A DNA stretch of 64,000 nucleotides from positions 186,001 through 250,000 of the forward strand of contig CAVTCZ010000009.1 in the NCBI GenBank assembly GCA_963733395.1, read 5' to 3'. The notes below the pieces were generated by a model. The model made no database searches. It was not told the DNA's origin and was given only the letters and a program-made list of their open reading frames with translations. Each line of letters starts with the position of its first letter. Position 1 is the first letter of the stretch. Shown here one piece after another: positions 16,958-25,025 of this stretch. This stretch comes from JADKAV01 sp963733395 (GTDB lineage Bacteria; Actinomycetota; Actinomycetes; S36-B12; UBA10799). The translations under genes and the position numbers were made by a program.

Positions 16958-18447
16958 TGTTCACCGTGAAGGGTCCCACCACGCGGGTCGTGGTGGTGGG
17001 GGCGGGTCTGGGCGGGCTGTCCGCTGCGATGCGCCTGGCGGGGGCCGGCCGGGAGGTCGTGCTGCTGGAGCGCGAGCAGGTACCCGGTGGGCGTGTCGGC
17101 CGCCTGCAGATCGGCGGTTATTCCTTCGACACCGGCGCCACCGTACTCACCATGCCAGATCTGATCGACGATGCCTTCGCGTCACTCGGTGAGGACTACC
17201 GGGACTGGCTCGACCTGATCCCGCTGGACCCGGCCTACCGCGCGTTCTACCCCGACGGTTCCTCCTTGGACGTGTTCTCCGATCCTGAGCGGATGGCGGC
17301 GGAGATCGAAGCCCGGATCGGGTCCGACGAGGCGGCTGGTTACCGCCGGTTCGTTGACTACGTGGCCACCATGTACTCCCTCGAGATCCGCGACTTCATG
17401 GATCGCAACATCGACAGCCCGCTTGACTTGCTCACCCCGAACCTCGCACGGCTGGTGGCCCTGGGGGGCTTCGGCAAGCTACAGCCAAAGGTGGACTCCT
17501 TCCTCAAGGATCCGCGCACGCGGCGCGTCTTCTCCTTCCAGGCGCTGTACGCCGGGCTGTCACCGCACAAGGCACTGGCCCTCTACTCGGTCATCTCCTA
17601 CATGGATTCGGTGGCTGGCGTCTTCCTCCCCCGGGGCGGCATGCACGCCCTGCCACGGGCCATGGCCGATGCCGCCGCCAAGCGCGGGGTCACCATCCAC
17701 TACGGCGTGACCGTGGACGGCGTGGAGACCGTCGGGGACCGCGCCACGGCGGTGACAACCACCGACGGCATGCGGTTCCCCGCGGATGTGGTCGTGCTCA
17801 ACCCCGACCTGCCGGTGGCCTACCGGGATCTGCTGGGACGCGAGCCGGCCCGGCTGAAACTGCTGACGTACTCGCCGAGCTGCTGGCTGATGCTGGCTGG
17901 CTCCTCAGCACAATACTCACGCATCGCCCACCACAACATCCACTTCGGCCGTGCGTGGCGGGAAACGTTCGCCGAGCTCGAGGCCGGCGAACTCCAGTCC
18001 GACCCGAGTTTCCTCGTCACCCACCCCACCCACACCGAGCCATCGCTGGCCCCGGACGGCAAGCACAGTTACTACGTACTGTTCCCGACCCCGAACACGC
18101 AAGGCTCGGTTCGGTGGCCGCAACCGGGCTTCCGGGAGAACGCGCTGGCGCTGATGGAAAAGCGCGGGTACACCGGGTTCAGCGATGCGATCGAGGTCGA
18201 GGACATCACCGACCCGTCCGACTGGGAGGCCCGTGGGATGGCCGCCGGCGCCCCGTTCAGCGCATCCCACCGCCTCCTGCAGACTGGACCCTTCCGTCCC
18301 GCCAACCACTGGGGCCAGAACGTGGTCTTTGTGGGTTCCGGGACCCAGCCCGGGGTGTCGGTGCCGATGGTGCTCATCAGCGGGCGGCTGGCCGCCGAGC
18401 GGATCGTCGGTCCTGATCCGGGGTACCGTTCCGCCGCCTGGCGCTGA
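16957..18447 (+). CDS. crtI: Phytoene desaturase
   Basis: A 496-residue FAD enzyme of the CrtI family that converts phytoene to lycopene. It has VVVVGAGLGGLSAAMRLA at the N-terminus, the PGGRVGRL loop, and the C-terminal FVGSGTQPGVSVPMVLISG motif that is diagnostic for phytoene desaturases. FDTGATVLTMP and LYAGLSPHKALALYSVISY also match. It is coupled to crtE by a one-base overlap. With crtE upstream and crtB about 2 kb away across the opposing mannosyltransferase, the core phytoene-to-lycopene route is complete in the window. Confidence 0.9.
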   Translation: MFTVKGPTTRVVVVGAGLGGLSAAMRLAGAGREVVLLEREQVPGGRVGRLQIGGYSFDTGATVLTMPDLIDDAFASLGEDYRDWLDLIPLDPAYRAFYPDGSSLDVFSDPERMAAEIEARIGSDEAAGYRRFVDYVATMYSLEIRDFMDRNIDSPLDLLTPNLARLVALGGFGKLQPKVDSFLKDPRTRRVFSFQALYAGLSPHKALALYSVISYMDSVAGVFLPRGGMHALPRAMADAAAKRGVTIHYGVTVDGVETVGDRATAVTTTDGMRFPADVVVLNPDLPVAYRDLLGREPARLKLLTYSPSCWLMLAGSSAQYSRIAHHNIHFGRAWRETFAELEAGELQSDPSFLVTHPTHTEPSLAPDGKHSYYVLFPTPNTQGSVRWPQPGFRENALALMEKRGYTGFSDAIEVEDITDPSDWEARGMAAGAPFSASHRLLQTGPFRPANHWGQNVVFVGSGTQPGVSVPMVLISGRLAAERIVGPDPGYRSAAWR

Positions 18448-18600
18448 GTGGCGCTGCCCGGCCTCCCGCAGGGACCTGCGTGTTCCCCGGTGATGTGCTC
18501 CCGTTGTGGCGTGCTCGCTCCGCAACGGCGCACCGCCCTGGGTGGACCACCCGGGTGGTGCGTTCCGCTGCCACCGAGGCGGTATGCCTCTCCGGCCGGG

Positions 18601-18658
18601 GTTTTGTGACGCTGTTACCCTGCCGCCTCGGCGTGTCGGGGAAACAACGTCACATCAC
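18601..18658. repeat. Hairpin repeat family B, copy 1
   Basis: A 58-bp imperfect inverted repeat: TTTTGTGACGCTGTTACCC on the left, GGGGAAACAACGTCACAT on the right, and a loop ending CGGCGTGTC. The same structure and loop end recur at 29791-29848. It lies between converging genes (crtI and the mannosyltransferase), so it could act as a bidirectional terminator. Confidence 0.7.
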
Positions 18659-18703
18659 CCGTCGAAGGGTGCGGCGCAACACTCGTCGCCCCCAGCCACC
18701 CAC

Positions 18704-20272
18704 CTACCGCGCGATGACCATCCGGTCGAAGCGCGCCTGCGACGGCCGGTCGTCGGGCACCAACCCGCGGTCCTCGGAATCCCCGAGCAGCAGCACCCGC
18801 TCCCGTGGCGATGCCCACACGATGATGGCCAGCAACCCGGCGACGAACAGCAGGCCGAGGCCGTCCCCGAACTCGAACAGGGCATCGCTGGTGGCACTTG
18901 TACCCGCGACCCCGTGCAACGTGAGCACTGCGGTCAGCAGCAACGTCGTATGCAGCCAGCGCGCGGCCATGCCGGCGGCAGCCAGCAGGGGCAACGACCA
19001 CAACAGGTACCAGGGCTGCACGACCGGGCCGAGCACGACGACGGTCAGCAGTGCCATCCCGGCACCCCGGACTGCGGAGCGGCCTCGGGGCTTGAACACC
19101 AACCACGCCAGAATGCCCACAGCCAGCAGCGTGGCGATCCCCCGGAACACGGCGACGGCCACGTCCATGTGATCGCCCAGTCCCACTGCCCGGATCAGTC
19201 CACTGACGATCATGCCCGCGGCCGTGGGTGGGGACAGCCAGGTGCGGATGGCCCCGGGAGTCGACAGCGCTGCGATCCAGCCGAGGCCGGTACCCGAGAC
19301 CATGCCCAGTCCCACCACCACCGCGACCGTGATCGCGCCGGAAGCGGCCCAATAGCGGATGCGCGCCCACCATCCGGCGTTGACCCCGGCCCAGATGAGC
19401 CCGATGAACGGCAGCGCCACCAGGGCGATGGGCTTGACGCTGACGGCCAGTGCCAGGGCCAGGGTACCCGCGATCGGGTGGTAGTCGACGGCCCACAGCA
19501 AGCCGACCACGACGGCCGCGGCCATGAGCGCATCGTTGTGTGCACCGGCGACGAAATGCATGAGCACCAACGGGTTCAGCACCGCCAGCCACAACGCCTT
19601 GGCCTCACTGATGCCGTGACGCTGGGCCAGCGCGGGGACAGCGACGGCCAGGATGGCGACGGCCAGCAGCGCCCACAACCGGAACGCGATCGCCGCCCAC
19701 ACCGGGTGCGGGCCGACGAATTCGGCCACGCCTCGCTCGATGAGCAGGAACAGCGGTCCATACGGTGTCGGGGATTCCGCCCAGAGCGGGTCGGCTCCGT
19801 CGTTGAACCACCCGGATTCCGCCGCCACCCCCACGTCGTACGGGTTGAGCCCCTGGATGAGCAACTTGCCCTGTGTGAAGTAGGCGTAGGCGTCACGGCT
19901 GAACAACGGCGGCGTCACCACCAAGGGGGCGCACCAGGCGACCAGCGTCCACCACAGGGACTGCAGGTCGGTGACCCGGCCCCGCAGGACGTCGTACCCG
20001 AGTACCAGCCATGCCTGCAGCACGAGTGCCATACCGACGATCACGCAGAACCGCGCCAGCGCCACTCCGACTCCCGGCGACCGCAGCGCCTCGACCACGG
20101 AGTTGCCGTACAGGGAGGTGTTGACCGGCAACCAGCCGACCCCCAGCGATCCGATCGCCACGATGATCGAACCGACCAGCCCGACCACCACGTAATGCAC
20201 GAAGAACGAATGCTGCCGGGGGGCGTCGGTCGCCGGATCCACGCCGGCCTCCCCGTCGCTACCCTCACCCAT
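18704..20272 (-). CDS. Polyprenol-phosphomannose-dependent alpha-1,6-mannosyltransferase (MptA/MptB type)
   Basis: A 522-residue protein with about thirteen hydrophobic segments, belonging to the GT-C mannosyltransferases that build the alpha-1,6-mannan core of lipomannan using decaprenyl-phosphomannose outside the membrane. The first extracytoplasmic loop holds the acidic pair in LFSRDAYAYFTQG, followed by GLNPYD and SPTPYGPLF, all typical of Mpt proteins. The ATG has GGAGGA upstream. By gene order (next to idsA2/crtE and the PASTA kinase) it occupies the mptA position of mycobacteria. Distinguishing MptA from MptB needs alignment, so no symbol is given. Confidence 0.8.
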   Translation of the reverse strand: MGEGSDGEAGVDPATDAPRQHSFFVHYVVVGLVGSIIVAIGSLGVGWLPVNTSLYGNSVVEALRSPGVGVALARFCVIVGMALVLQAWLVLGYDVLRGRVTDLQSLWWTLVAWCAPLVVTPPLFSRDAYAYFTQGKLLIQGLNPYDVGVAAESGWFNDGADPLWAESPTPYGPLFLLIERGVAEFVGPHPVWAAIAFRLWALLAVAILAVAVPALAQRHGISEAKALWLAVLNPLVLMHFVAGAHNDALMAAAVVVGLLWAVDYHPIAGTLALALAVSVKPIALVALPFIGLIWAGVNAGWWARIRYWAASGAITVAVVVGLGMVSGTGLGWIAALSTPGAIRTWLSPPTAAGMIVSGLIRAVGLGDHMDVAVAVFRGIATLLAVGILAWLVFKPRGRSAVRGAGMALLTVVVLGPVVQPWYLLWSLPLLAAAGMAARWLHTTLLLTAVLTLHGVAGTSATSDALFEFGDGLGLLFVAGLLAIIVWASPRERVLLLGDSEDRGLVPDDRPSQARFDRMVIAR

Positions 20273-20360
20273 GCGTTCCTCCCGGGGTCATCCTGTCATG
20301 GGCCAGGGGGCCGCCCCACGCCGTCCGGACACCCGCGGTGGCGCGGTGGTGCTCACGCGT

Positions 20361-20366
20361 CACAAT
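20361..20366 (+). promoter_or_regulatory. Putative leaderless -10 element of crtB
   Basis: CACAAT ends 6 nt before the ATG at 20373; no Shine-Dalgarno is present. Confidence 0.4.
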
Positions 20367-20372
20367 GAGCGC

Positions 20373-21284
20373 ATGTCCGCCGCGAAGGAGTTGCAGGCCG
20401 CCGGCATCACCGATCCGGTGTTGCGGGCGTCGTACCTGCGCTGCCGCGAGCTCAACGCAGCGCATGGCAAGACCTATTTCTTGGCCACGCGTCTGCTGCC
20501 GGCCGCGAAACGCCCGTACGTGCATGCGCTGTACGGGCTTGCCCGCTACGCCGACGAGATCGTCGACACCATCGACCCGGCCTTCACCCCCCAGCAGCGC
20601 GCCGACGAGTTGGGGCGCTGGTCGCAGGCCTTCATGACCGACCTGGATCGCGGACACAGTACCGACCCGGTGGCGGCGGCAGCCGTGGACACCGCGCAGC
20701 GCTGGTCCATCCCGGCCGAGTACTTCGCCGCCTTCTTCCACTCCATGCGCATGGATCTGACCGTGGAGCAGTACCAGTCGTACGAGGATCTCAGCGAGTA
20801 CGTCTACGGCTCGGCCGCGGTGATCGGCCTGCAGATGGTGCCGATCCTGGAACCTCGCAGCGAGCGGGCCTACGACCATGCCCGCGACCTGGGAATCGCA
20901 TTCCAACTGGCCAACTTCATCCGCGATGTGGGCGAGGACCTGCTACGAGGTCGGATCTATCTGCCCCTGGACGAACTCGCCGGCCACGGCGTGACCCCCG
21001 ACACCATCCGGGCCCACCGCGTGGACGACTCCTGGCGGGAGGCACTGGCCGAGCAGATCGGCCGGGTGCGCATGCTGCAGGCACGGGCCAATCCCGGCAT
21101 CGCGATGCTGCATCCCACCTCACAACCCTGCATCGCGGCGGCCAGCGAGTTGTACTGCGGAATCGTCGACGAGGTCGAGGCCCACGACTACGACGTCTTC
21201 GGTCACCGGGCCAGGGTTCCGGTCCGCCGGCGCCTGGCCGTGGCCGGACCTGCGGCGGTCAGGGCAGTACGGGCCCGTCGGTGA
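20373..21284 (+). CDS. crtB: Phytoene synthase
   Basis: A 303-residue squalene/phytoene synthase that condenses two GGPP molecules into phytoene. Both aspartate-rich motifs are present: ARYADEIVDT and NFIRDVGEDLLRGRIYLP. YFLATRLLPAAKRP and YEDLSEYVYGSAAVIG are typical. The frame is open further upstream, but MSAAKELQAAG fits the family start. It overlaps the 3' end of the lycopene cyclase gene crtYd by 26 bp, tail to tail, so transcription of the two pathway halves collides here. Confidence 0.92.
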   Translation: MSAAKELQAAGITDPVLRASYLRCRELNAAHGKTYFLATRLLPAAKRPYVHALYGLARYADEIVDTIDPAFTPQQRADELGRWSQAFMTDLDRGHSTDPVAAAAVDTAQRWSIPAEYFAAFFHSMRMDLTVEQYQSYEDLSEYVYGSAAVIGLQMVPILEPRSERAYDHARDLGIAFQLANFIRDVGEDLLRGRIYLPLDELAGHGVTPDTIRAHRVDDSWREALAEQIGRVRMLQARANPGIAMLHPTSQPCIAAASELYCGIVDEVEAHDYDVFGHRARVPVRRRLAVAGPAAVRAVRARR

Positions 21285-21663
21285 CTTCGGGGCGCTCCCA
21301 CCGCGGCGGACCCGACACCGGCTCGCGCTGCACCCCCCGGCGACCCCAGTAGATCCACAGCACCTGCGACCAGAGCACCATCGCGAAGCCGAAGAGCAGA
21401 TCCTCCACCGGCGCGAAAGCGATGCGGCCGTCACCGATGAAAGGTGGCCGCACGCCCTCGGGACTCGGACCGCCGATGATCACCGCGCCGTCGTAGTGCA
21501 CCGTGCCGCTGGCGGTGAGCACACCGTTGGACAGCAGCTGGAAGAACAGGATGATCGCATAGGACACCCAGAAGACCCGGCGGGTCACCAACCGGGTGCG
21601 CAACAACAGGTCGAGGGCCACCGCCAGCGCGACCGCGCACACGGCGATCTGCGTGTAGGTCAT
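21259..21663 (-). CDS. crtYd: Lycopene cyclase subunit, CrtYd-like
   Basis: A 134-residue membrane protein with three hydrophobic segments and the heterodimeric lycopene cyclase motif FAPVEDLLFGFAM (PxEE/D type). In actinobacteria CrtYc and CrtYd are two small subunits that together cyclise the psi ends of lycopene. Its ATG overlaps the crtYc stop (ATGA), consistent with an obligate pair. The ring type (beta or epsilon) and whether one or both ends are cyclised cannot be read from the sequence. No CrtEb-type C50 elongase is visible in the window. Confidence 0.8.
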   Translation of the reverse strand: MTYTQIAVCAVALAVALDLLLRTRLVTRRVFWVSYAIILFFQLLSNGVLTASGTVHYDGAVIIGGPSPEGVRPPFIGDGRIAFAPVEDLLFGFAMVLWSQVLWIYWGRRGVQREPVSGPPRWERPEVTDGPVLP

Positions 21664-21974
21664 GCCGGCTCATCCCCGGCAGGCCAGCGGCGCGCGGCCC
21701 GGACGGCCTCCAGGCTGAGGATCCCCGCGACCGGCACCACCAGGAAGAACAGCAACTCCTCGACCGGCAGGATGCCGATCTGCAGACCCGTCATGTTGTG
21801 GAAGTGCCAGTGCTCACGCGAGATCGCGTACCAGTCCCACAGCACCAGCGGCACGAGCGTTCCGGCAAGTGTCAGGAGCAGTCGGCGCCAGCGCTGGAAC
21901 ACGCGGGTCCGGACGACGACCTCCAGCCAGGCGCTGGCCAGGAAGATCCCGGCGAGCACGGCGAGGTAGATCAC
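21660..21974 (-). CDS. crtYc: Lycopene cyclase subunit, CrtYc-like
   Basis: A 104-residue protein with three hydrophobic segments, starting VIYLAVLAGIFLASAWLEVV and carrying the cyclase motif ILPVEELLFFLVVP. The GTG at 21974 overlaps the stop of the upstream flavin/F420-binding protein gene (GTGA). The stop in turn overlaps crtYd, so three genes are coupled in one transcript. Together with CrtYd it forms the two-part lycopene cyclase. The frame continues upstream but in a composition unlike the family, so the overlap start is preferred. Confidence 0.8.
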   Translation of the reverse strand: MIYLAVLAGIFLASAWLEVVVRTRVFQRWRRLLLTLAGTLVPLVLWDWYAISREHWHFHNMTGLQIGILPVEELLFFLVVPVAGILSLEAVRAARRWPAGDEPA

Positions 21975-22438
21975 TTCGGCGCCATCTTCGCATGGTCCCA
22001 GGAGACGATCCGGGCCAACGACAGTCCCATCGCCACCTGTTTGGGGGCCCGCTGCGCGTACGCCGCCTCCAGTGCCGGGATGTGCTCGGGATCGACGCCC
22101 TCGTACTTGACCATCAAGCGGGCCGCCACCCAGCAGATGCGCTCGACGTCGTCGCTGATCTGCAGGTCCCCGGTGATCTGGACCCCGCGCAGTTCCACAT
22201 AGTGGTCGCCGGTCTCGATCAGCGCGCAGCATCGGCCGTCGCGGCGGGCGTTGAGCACCTTCTGGCTCTTCCCATAGGTGCGCATCCACAACATGTCGCC
22301 GTCGATCACGTACCACATGGGCGTTATGTCCGGATATCCGTCGGGGCCGTAGAGGGCCAGTTGCACGGTCCCGCCCTCCTCCAAGAAGGCCCGGATCTCG
22401 TCTGCGGACATCGCGATGTCACTGCGCTGTTTGGGCAT
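21971..22438 (-). CDS. Pyridoxamine 5'-phosphate oxidase-fold (PPOX) protein, FMN- or F420-binding
   Basis: A 155-residue split-barrel flavoprotein. Characteristic stretches are GGTVQLALYGPDGYPDITPM, which binds the cofactor phosphate, MWYVIDGDMLWMRTYGKSQK, and GDHYVELRGVQITGDLQI. Family members include F420H2-dependent reductases and FMN-binding proteins; the cofactor is not decidable by eye. ATGs at 22450, 22447 and 22438 are all possible; 22438 is chosen for GATGGG upstream. It is the first gene of the PPOX-crtYc-crtYd transcript and divergent from the PASTA kinase gene. Confidence 0.75.
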   Translation of the reverse strand: MPKQRSDIAMSADEIRAFLEEGGTVQLALYGPDGYPDITPMWYVIDGDMLWMRTYGKSQKVLNARRDGRCCALIETGDHYVELRGVQITGDLQISDDVERICWVAARLMVKYEGVDPEHIPALEAAYAQRAPKQVAMGLSLARIVSWDHAKMAPK

Positions 22439-22487
22439 GGAACCCATCATGTCCGGCCAATGCGTCGGGCGACACCGGGGGCGAACG

Positions 22488-22493
22488 TACAAT
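22488..22493 (+). promoter_or_regulatory. Putative leaderless -10 element of the PASTA kinase gene
   Basis: TACAAT, a near-consensus -10, ends 6 nt before the GTG at 22500. Transcription would begin at the G of the start codon. Confidence 0.6.
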
Positions 22494-22499
22494 TTGCCC

Positions 22500-24434
22500 G
22501 TGCGCACCAGTTCGGATCTCAGCGGCCGCGTGCTCGACGCGCGCTACCGCGTGGACCGGGTGGTGGCCACCGGTGGCATGGGCACCGTGTACGAGGGATT
22601 CGACAACCGGCTCGAACGGGTCGTGGCCGTCAAAGTCATGAACGACAACCTCGTGTACGAACCCGGGTTCACCGAGCGGTTCGTGACGGAGGCCCGCGCT
22701 GCCGCCCGACTCTCGGACCCGCACGTGGTCGCCGTGTACGACCGCGGCCGGACCGCGGACGCCGTGTACCTGATCATGGAGTACGTCCAGGGCCGCACGC
22801 TGCGGCGGGAACTCACGTTCGGCGGCCGGTTGCCGGTGGCGCGAGCACTGGACATCCTGACCGGGGTGCTCAAGGGCCTGCAGGCCGCCCACTCCGCCGG
22901 TTTCGTGCACGGGGACATCAAGCCGGAGAACGTCCTGCTCGGCGATCGGGGCGACGTCAAGGTGACCGACTTCGGGTTGGCCCGGGCCATCGAGGACGGC
23001 GATCACCGCGCCTCCCTGCTGCTCGGCACGGCCGCGTACCTGGCACCCGAGCAGGCCTCCGACCGCACCCCTGACCCCCGCAGCGACCTCTACAGCACGG
23101 GCATCCTGCTGTTCGAGATGCTCACCGGGCATGTCCCCTTCCGCGCCGACACCCCTGATGACGTCCTGGAGCTGCACCAGACGCAGCGCGTCCCCGACCC
23201 GAGTGCTTTCGTGGACGTCGGCGCCGGCTTCGACGCCCTGTGCGAGAAGGCCACGACCAAGGACCCGAAGGACCGCTATCAGACGGCCACCGAGATGCTG
23301 ATCGCCGTCGCTGAACTGCGCCGGCAAGCCGATCCCCACGCCGGTGTGCCGGCGTTGCGAGCCAGCGCCCCGGCGGTCGCCGCGGCGATGGTGGTCCCGG
23401 AGACCCTGGTGGTCCAGTCCGAACTGCCGCCTGTGGCGCCGGTCGCCGTCGAGGAGCCGCCAGCGCCGGAACCCGGACCCGCCCCGGCCGTGGCCGTTGT
23501 CGGGCCACCCTCGACCCCGCCACCGCCGACCACGACCGGCAAGCCCCGCAAACGCCGGCGCGGACTCGCCCTGGCGCTGCTGGCACTGCTGGCCGCGGTC
23601 GTCGGCTACTTCGCGTGGCAACTGGGCACTCAGGACACGATCGCCACCCCGAAGCTCGCCGGGATGACCCGATCCGAAGCGCTGGCCGCCTTGAACGAAG
23701 TCGGGCTCACCATGCGCGTCACGGATGAGCAGTACTCGGAGAAGCGCGAGGCGGGCACGATCATCAGCAGCGACCCCGGCGCGGGCGACCGGGTGGCGGC
23801 CAACGGAACGGTGTCGGTGGTGCTGTCCAAAGGCCCGGAACGTTACCGCGTGCCGCGCGTGCGGGGCATGAGCCAGGAAGCGGCCAGCCAGGCCCTGGAA
23901 GCGGTCAACCTGCGCACGGGGCAGATCCTGCAGGACTACAGCCGCAAGGTGCCGGAGGGCCAGGTCGTCAAGACCAACCCGGCGGCGGGCAGCCCGCTCA
24001 AGCGCGACACCGAGGTGGCCCTGACCATCTCCCAGGGGCCGGAACCGGTGGTCGTCCCGGACGTGCGCAACATGACCGCGGAGCAGGCGCAGGCGACGCT
24101 CATCGGCAGCGGCCTCAAGCCGCGTACCAGCGAGCAGTTCGACGAGTCGGTGCCCTTCGGCCGGGTGATCAGCACCGATCCGGGCAACGGCACCACCGCC
24201 TACCGCGGCGACAAGGTGCAACTCGTGGTCTCCAAGGGTTCGCAGTACGTGGCCGTTCCCAGTGTCATCGGCATGGACACCGACTCCGCCACGGCCACGC
24301 TCGAGAACGCGGGCTTCCGGGTCACGACCGAGGAACAGTTCGGCGTGACGATCGCCAACCGGGTGCTCTCGCAGGATCCGGCCGCCGGGACGCAGGTCAC
24401 CCGCGGAACCTTGGTGACGCTCACAATCACTTGA
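22500..24434 (+). CDS. PASTA-domain serine/threonine protein kinase (PknB/PknL type)
   Basis: A 644-residue transmembrane kinase. The N-terminal kinase domain has ATGGMGTVYEG (glycine loop), Lys45 in VAVKVM, the catalytic loop VHGDIKPENVLL (Asp139, Lys141, Asn144) and DFG at 157. A proline-rich linker (about 300-348) follows, then RKRRRG, a membrane helix (about 354-376) and four extracellular PASTA repeats ending in SKGPE/SQGPE/SKGS/LTIT. The repeats are expected to sense peptidoglycan. The residue before the catalytic Asp is Gly, not Arg (HGD instead of HRD), which usually goes with activation-loop-independent regulation. By position beside DAHP synthase it corresponds to mycobacterial pknL. 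Confidence 0.92.
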   Translation: MRTSSDLSGRVLDARYRVDRVVATGGMGTVYEGFDNRLERVVAVKVMNDNLVYEPGFTERFVTEARAAARLSDPHVVAVYDRGRTADAVYLIMEYVQGRTLRRELTFGGRLPVARALDILTGVLKGLQAAHSAGFVHGDIKPENVLLGDRGDVKVTDFGLARAIEDGDHRASLLLGTAAYLAPEQASDRTPDPRSDLYSTGILLFEMLTGHVPFRADTPDDVLELHQTQRVPDPSAFVDVGAGFDALCEKATTKDPKDRYQTATEMLIAVAELRRQADPHAGVPALRASAPAVAAAMVVPETLVVQSELPPVAPVAVEEPPAPEPGPAPAVAVVGPPSTPPPPTTTGKPRKRRRGLALALLALLAAVVGYFAWQLGTQDTIATPKLAGMTRSEALAALNEVGLTMRVTDEQYSEKREAGTIISSDPGAGDRVAANGTVSVVLSKGPERYRVPRVRGMSQEAASQALEAVNLRTGQILQDYSRKVPEGQVVKTNPAAGSPLKRDTEVALTISQGPEPVVVPDVRNMTAEQAQATLIGSGLKPRTSEQFDESVPFGRVISTDPGNGTTAYRGDKVQLVVSKGSQYVAVPSVIGMDTDSATATLENAGFRVTTEEQFGVTIANRVLSQDPAAGTQVTRGTLVTLTIT

Positions 24435-24438
24435 GGCT

Positions 24439-24460
24439 GCGGGCCGCATTCGGGGCCCGC
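24439..24460 (+). terminator. Hairpin after the PASTA kinase gene
   Basis: GCGGGCC-N8-GGCCCGC forms a 7-bp GC-only stem 5 bp after the kinase stop, without a T run; a likely terminator. Confidence 0.5.
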
Positions 24461-24493
24461 TGGTGAGACTCCTCGTGGCCCGGCGGCCACCTG

Positions 24494-24706
24494 GTGATCA
24501 ATGAGATGCTGGATGGCACTGGCGCCACCGCATCGATCGACCTGCCGGTGGGCGATTCCACCGTGGGGCCCAGTCACGATCACGGCGTTCTGTTGCTCAC
24601 GCTGGCCTCCGGAACAGCCTGGCGTTTCACCCCCGTGTCGCGCGTCGGGAGTTGGTTCAAGGGCGGCGCCGATCTCGTCGACGGCCTGGCCCGCAAGTGT
24701 CTGTAA
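24494..24706 (+). CDS. Small hypothetical protein or gene fragment
   Basis: A 70-codon frame whose codons end mostly in G or C, as in neighbouring real genes. It encodes a soluble, strand-rich sequence with THxDH-like GPSHDHGVLLLTLASGTAWR. A GTG at 24494 or ATG at 24506 could start it; neither has a clear ribosome site. I do not recognise it. It lies between the kinase terminator and repeat A2, and may be a remnant of a longer gene truncated by the repeat. Confidence 0.3.
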   Translation: MINEMLDGTGATASIDLPVGDSTVGPSHDHGVLLLTLASGTAWRFTPVSRVGSWFKGGADLVDGLARKCL

Positions 24707-24723
24707 CCGGGCTGGGGTATGTA

Positions 24724-24904
24724 CCTGCCGGGGTTGGTGGCCGACTCCTCGGGCCGGCACGGGGCCGAGTGCTGACGATGTTGCGGGGTCCGACCGGTGC
24801 GGTTCGTCACGACATTGCGGGCTGCCGGCCGCGATTCGACCACGCACCTTCGCTGACAAACCAGCCGGACAGCACGCAACTTCGTCAAACAAGACCGCCC
24901 GCGG
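24724..24904 (-). repeat. Nested palindromic repeat family A, copy 2 (inverted)
   Basis: The reverse-complement counterpart of the elements at 11610 and 29951, visibly more diverged and with small indels. The four-core arrangement is still recognisable (TTGCGGGGTCC, GTTCGTCACGACATTGCGGGC, GCTGACAAACCAGCCGGACA segments). It occupies the gap between the kinase and aroG, whose stop follows about 120 bp later; the rest of that gap shows nothing clear. Confidence 0.75.
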
Positions 24905-25025
24905 CGACAGCCCGTCAAGGCCACAGTGACTCACGACATGTGCCGTTGGTGCGGGGCTGTCCCGTGGTGAGCAAGGACACGCGTGCAGCCGCTCACGAAC
25001 CGAACCGGGCGGTTCCAGGCTCCGG

